64,000 nt of DNA. Origin: Runella slithyformis DSM 19594 (GTDB lineage: Bacteria; Bacteroidota; Bacteroidia; Cytophagales; Spirosomataceae). Positions 61,147 through 64,000 of this stretch are shown here, piece by piece (position 1 is the stretch's first letter; each line of letters opens with the position of its first letter). A program made the position numbers and the translations under genes. The notes beneath the pieces were generated by a model. That model was not told the origin of the DNA and searched no databases. It worked only from the letters and a program-made list of their open reading frames with translations. The stretch lies in assembly GCF_000218895.1 (NCBI RefSeq), contig NC_015703.1, positions 3,361,001-3,425,000 of the forward strand. Reading direction: 5' to 3'.

Positions 61147-63246
61147 ATGAAAATGAAAAGCTTTTTAATCGCCTTAGCTCCGGTGTTGCTGCTGAGTCTG
61201 CAACCCGACGACTCGCGTTCGCGGGTAGTGCCCTCCCGTCCCTTCGCCGTTTCGGACGATGACCTCAAACCTACCCTGACGCAGGAGAAAGTCGAGGCGT
61301 ACGTGACAAAAATCTTTTCGGGCTACCATTACCGCAAATTTAACGTCAACGATTCGCTGTCGTCAAAAATGTATGACAACTACCTCAGCGACATCGACCG
61401 CGGTAAACTGTATTTTTTAGCCTCGGATGCTCAGTATTTCGAAAAATACCGTACTCAACTCGATGAAGCACTTAATAACGGTGACCTGACCGCAGCCTAC
61501 GATATTTATAATACGTTCCGCAAACGCTATCGGGAGCGGAGTAACTATATCACGAAGCTTTTGGCCAATCCAAAATTTGATTTTACAGTCGATGAGTCAT
61601 TTAACACCGACCGTGAAAAAGCAACTTGGGCTAAAAATACCGAAGAACTGGATGAGATCTGGCGCAAATTGCTCAAAAACGAAGCCCTTGAGTTGAAGTT
61701 ATCGGGCAAGGCCGATTCGTCGGTAGTAACCTTATTGAGAGATCGTTATAAAAACCGTGAACGTAATCTGGGACGTTTTCGCAGTGAGCAGGTATTTCAG
61801 ATGTATATGAATGCCTTTTGTGAAGTCTTGGATCCGCACACCCGGTATTTTTCCCCCACCGATTCTGACCGTTTCAAACAGGATATGTACCAGGCCCTTG
61901 AAGGGATCGGTGCGGTGCTGCGTGAAGATGGCAACTACATCAAAGTAGTGGAGGTTGTTCCGGGTGGCCCGGCGTTCAAAGATAAGCGACTCAAAAAAGA
62001 CGACCGGATCATTGGCGTAGCCCAGGGTGACGAAGGTAAGTTTGAAGACATAGTGGGTTGGTATGTAGATGATGCCGTGAAGAAAATCAAAGGAGCCAAA
62101 GGGACAACCGTACGCTTGCAGGTATTGGCCGGCGACGCACTGGCCAACGACCCGCCGAAAGAAATCCGGTTGGTACGGGAGAAAGTGAATTTGCAGACCT
62201 CACGCGCCAGAAAAGAGATCGTTACCCTCAATCAGAATAAGCACGATTACAAGATCGGTATCATTAATATCCCTTCGTTCTACCGGGATTTTGAAGGTGC
62301 CGGCAAGCGGGATAAAGATTTTGCCAGTACTACCCGCGACGTGCAGAAGATCATTGATTCGCTCAAAGCCGAAAACGTGGAAGGAATCGTGATCGACCTG
62401 CGCAACAACGGTGGCGGCTCGTTGACCGAGGCGATTTCATTGACCGGATTGTTTATTCCTAAAGGCCCCGTAGTGCAGGTTCGCGAGTCATCCGGTGATA
62501 CGGAAGTCCAAACCGACCCGGATCCAAGCGTAACCTATGACGGTCCCATCGCTGTATTGATCAACCGCTTCAGTGCATCGGCTTCCGAAATTTTTGCAGC
62601 GGCCATTCAGGACTATAAACGCGGTATCATATTGGGCGAGCAGACCTACGGTAAAGGAACGGTACAAACTATGGTTGATTTGAACCAATGGATCAAAGAT
62701 ACCGATAAGTTGGGCCAGATAAATATTACCGTGGCGAAGTTTTACCGTATCAACGGAAGCAGCACCCAGCGTAAGGGTGTTTCACCTGATATAGAGTTTC
62801 CATCGGCTTTCAGTGCCGAGGAATACGGCGAAAGTTCACAACCCACCGCTTTGCCTTGGGACCAGATTGCAACTGCCCGTTTTGACTTGAGTAAGGCACT
62901 GAACGAAAAGCAGGTAGCCAAACTGAAGGAAAAATACCAGCAGCGTCTCAAATCGGAAACGGAGATGAAAACTTTCGTCGATGAGTTGGAACTGTTCCGC
63001 AAGGCGCGTGAAAATACCGTTGTCTCGTTGCAGGAAACCAAACGCAAGAAAGAACGTGAGGAAGCGGAGAAAAAACGCGCGGCCCTGAAAAAACTGGAAA
63101 CGGAAGAAGAGGTGGACGATGACGAATCAACCACTCCCGCAAAGGCGGCTGATAAGAAGAAAAAGGACATTTATATGAACGAAACCAATCGGATTCTGGC
63201 AGATTATATTGCCCTTTCTAAATCACCGTCAGTAGCAAAACGATAA
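61147..63246 (+). CDS. prc: Tail-specific carboxy-terminal protease (S41 family, Prc-like)
   Basis: 699 residues from the ATG at 61147. Signal peptide about 1-20. After a helical N-terminal region with DPHTRYFSP, a PDZ domain (about 240-320, GAVLREDGNYIKVVEV, VPGGPAFKDKRLKKDDRI) precedes the S41 core: NRFSASASEIFAAAIQDYKRG (Ser) and GEQTYGKGTVQTMVDL (Lys). A helical Prc C-terminal extension follows (about 570-690). It cleaves proteins from non-polar C-termini in the periplasm. Confidence 0.93.
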   Translation: MKMKSFLIALAPVLLLSLQPDDSRSRVVPSRPFAVSDDDLKPTLTQEKVEAYVTKIFSGYHYRKFNVNDSLSSKMYDNYLSDIDRGKLYFLASDAQYFEKYRTQLDEALNNGDLTAAYDIYNTFRKRYRERSNYITKLLANPKFDFTVDESFNTDREKATWAKNTEELDEIWRKLLKNEALELKLSGKADSSVVTLLRDRYKNRERNLGRFRSEQVFQMYMNAFCEVLDPHTRYFSPTDSDRFKQDMYQALEGIGAVLREDGNYIKVVEVVPGGPAFKDKRLKKDDRIIGVAQGDEGKFEDIVGWYVDDAVKKIKGAKGTTVRLQVLAGDALANDPPKEIRLVREKVNLQTSRARKEIVTLNQNKHDYKIGIINIPSFYRDFEGAGKRDKDFASTTRDVQKIIDSLKAENVEGIVIDLRNNGGGSLTEAISLTGLFIPKGPVVQVRESSGDTEVQTDPDPSVTYDGPIAVLINRFSASASEIFAAAIQDYKRGIILGEQTYGKGTVQTMVDLNQWIKDTDKLGQINITVAKFYRINGSSTQRKGVSPDIEFPSAFSAEEYGESSQPTALPWDQIATARFDLSKALNEKQVAKLKEKYQQRLKSETEMKTFVDELELFRKARENTVVSLQETKRKKEREEAEKKRAALKKLETEEEVDDDESTTPAKAADKKKKDIYMNETNRILADYIALSKSPSVAKR

Positions 63247-63263
63247 AATTTGTTATAGTCAGC

Positions 63264-63317
63264 CGTTGGACGTTGGGTTATGGGTACTATCTTTAGTCCC
63301 TGATCTAACGTCCAACG
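63264..63317 (+). terminator. Inverted repeat after prc
   Basis: CGTTGGACGTT (63264-63274) and AACGTCCAACG (63307-63317) pair perfectly over 11 bp with a 32-nt loop, followed by TTTATTTT. It also contains two tandem 7-base GTTGGAC/GTTGGGT units. Confidence 0.5.
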
Positions 63318-63344
63318 TTTATTTTAATCCATTCTAACTGATTT

Positions 63345-63650
63345 ATGAAATACAAAAAGCACGTTTTTATTTGTACCAATCAAAAAGATGGCGGCAAAAA
63401 ATGCTGCGGAGCCGAGCATGGTGCCGCACTGGTGGATGCCTTCAAAACATCACTGAAAGAGAAAAATCTGCATATTGATATCCGCGCCCAAAAATCGGGT
63501 TGTTTGGATGTCTGTGCTTTCGGACCCGCGTTAGTCGTGTATCCGGAAGGGGTCTTTTACGGGAAAGTTGAACTCGCCGATGTAGAAGAGATCATTGAAA
63601 GTCATTTGATCAACGATGTTCCGGTAGAACGCCTGGCGTTGAAATTCTAA
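63345..63650 (+). CDS. Thioredoxin-like [2Fe-2S] ferredoxin domain protein
   Basis: 101 residues. Four cysteines fit the thioredoxin-like 2Fe-2S layout: C10, C20 (or C21), C53 and C57 (KHVFICTNQ, KKCCG, SGCLDVCAFGPALVVYPEG). Electron carrier of unknown partner. Confidence 0.88.
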   Translation: MKYKKHVFICTNQKDGGKKCCGAEHGAALVDAFKTSLKEKNLHIDIRAQKSGCLDVCAFGPALVVYPEGVFYGKVELADVEEIIESHLINDVPVERLALKF

Positions 63651-63768
63651 GAACACGCTTAGTTTACCCCTTATTTGTCAAGGCTGAACGTAAATTCCCG
63701 TAAGGGCTTTGCATTCAGCCTTGACCTTTTTATTTTTACCCCTTCACTATCAGGGATTCATACCTCAT

Positions 63769-63796
63769 CATTCCAAATTCCAAATTCGTCATTCGT
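63769..63796. repeat. Heptanucleotide array in front of the NCS2 gene
   Basis: Four tandem units CATTCCA, AATTCCA, AATTCGT, CATTCGT, ending 3 nt before the start codon. They are the same unit family as in fahA (48728-48783). Confidence 0.75.
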
Positions 63797-63799
63797 TCG

Positions 63800-64000
63800 A
63801 TGCTCCAACGCTACTTTCTTCTCACTCAAAACGGCACGTCAGTGCGTACCGAGGTCATTGCCGGGCTTTCTTCATTTCTGGCCACCATGTATATCATTGT
63901 GGTCAACCCCGCCATTTTGAGTCAGGCAGGAATGCCGTTTGGCGGCGTATTGACGGCCACGGTTTTACTTTCCTTCTTTTGCAGCTTGATGATGGGCCTG
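63800..64000 (+). CDS. NCS2-family purine permease, 5' part
   Basis: 67 codons are visible before the window ends. LQRYFLLTQNGTSVRTEVIA and GLSSFLATMYIIVVNPAILS match the start of AzgA-like adenine/guanine/hypoxanthine permeases (the TEVIAG-T-TF-YI-VNP signature). Proton-coupled purine import is expected. The start codon lies just behind the heptamer array, leaving no room for a normal leader. Confidence 0.82.
   Translation, partial: MLQRYFLLTQNGTSVRTEVIAGLSSFLATMYIIVVNPAILSQAGMPFGGVLTATVLLSFFCSLMMGL

Noticed and set aside
63675-63920. 81-codon plus-strand frame near the window end
   Set aside because: It is in the wrong frame; the NCS2 permease start at 63800 has the family sequence.
1-64000. 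tRNA, rRNA, riboswitch, origin or prophage
   Set aside because: No cloverleaf, rRNA segment, riboswitch aptamer, DnaA-box cluster or phage structural gene was recognised.

Overview
The window is about 64 kb of chromosome from a member of the Bacteroidota, most likely order Cytophagales (a Runella/Dyadobacter/Spirosoma-like organism). I infer this from family content and signals; no 16S or other marker confirms it. The evidence is many secreted proteins with signal peptides ending in AQ, Bacteroidota-type promoters (TTG, about 20 nt, TAnnTTTG), a YGAYDLR-type TonB, DUF5686, DUF2911, DUF4965 and DUF2252 proteins, a bacilliredoxin-like YtxJ, and Kdo transferase, which points to an LPS-bearing outer membrane. 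No rRNA, tRNA, CRISPR array, prophage or complete classical insertion sequence was seen.

Layout. 0-6.3 kb: a short two-helix protein related to the TonB anchor, a TonB protein, an outer-membrane protein, uvrC, ytxJ and waaA (Kdo transferase), whose coding sequence carries heptanucleotide arrays. 6.3-7.3 kb: a RAYT/REP transposase module flanked by a 111-bp duplication of the 3' end of the next gene. 7.3-18.9 kb: DUF5686 protein, an MNT/HEPN pair whose HEPN gene is broken by an amber codon, DUF2252, PBP4-type dacB, a polyprenyl synthase, a Tat-exported sugar isomerase-like protein, an HPP membrane protein, an unknown protein with an RpoA-CTD-like domain, and fumC. 19.0-19.8 kb: a decayed RelBE-like locus and REP debris. 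19.8-28.2 kb: MFS transporter, PspC, GMC oxidoreductase, fasciclin, class V aminotransferase, VapBC-like pair and an M28 peptidase.

28.2-29.9 kb: an AT-rich two-gene ATPase plus TOPRIM-like (DUF3226) operon with its own promoter. It is the best candidate for an under-described, defence-like system. 30-40 kb: DEAD helicase, TPR lipid/secretory-type protein, GNAT, an MlaE-MlaF-MlaD lipid transport operon, an old yellow enzyme, a tandem universal stress protein, and a PHP-GDPD fusion. 40-46.4 kb: HigBA-like pair, DUF2911, an FMN-barrel-like protein, and a glutaminase-family protein. 46.5-50 kb: a tyrosine/homogentisate operon (hmgA, fahA, flavin reductase). 50-60.2 kb: mostly minus-strand envelope and redox genes (SGNH hydrolase, porin, NRDE, DinB, YceI, DM13, Crp/Fnr, ATP-grasp, DoxX, YHS, esterase). 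60.3-64 kb: FKBP isomerase, tail-specific protease, a 2Fe-2S ferredoxin-like protein and the start of an NCS2 purine permease.

The main themes are envelope biogenesis and transport (TonB, waaA, Mla, dacB, porin, FKBP/Prc), a scatter of toxin-antitoxin loci in different states of decay (MNT/HEPN broken, RelBE broken, VapBC and HigBA intact), and small repeats that reshape both intergenic and coding DNA. All calls come from reading the sequence; no database search was run.
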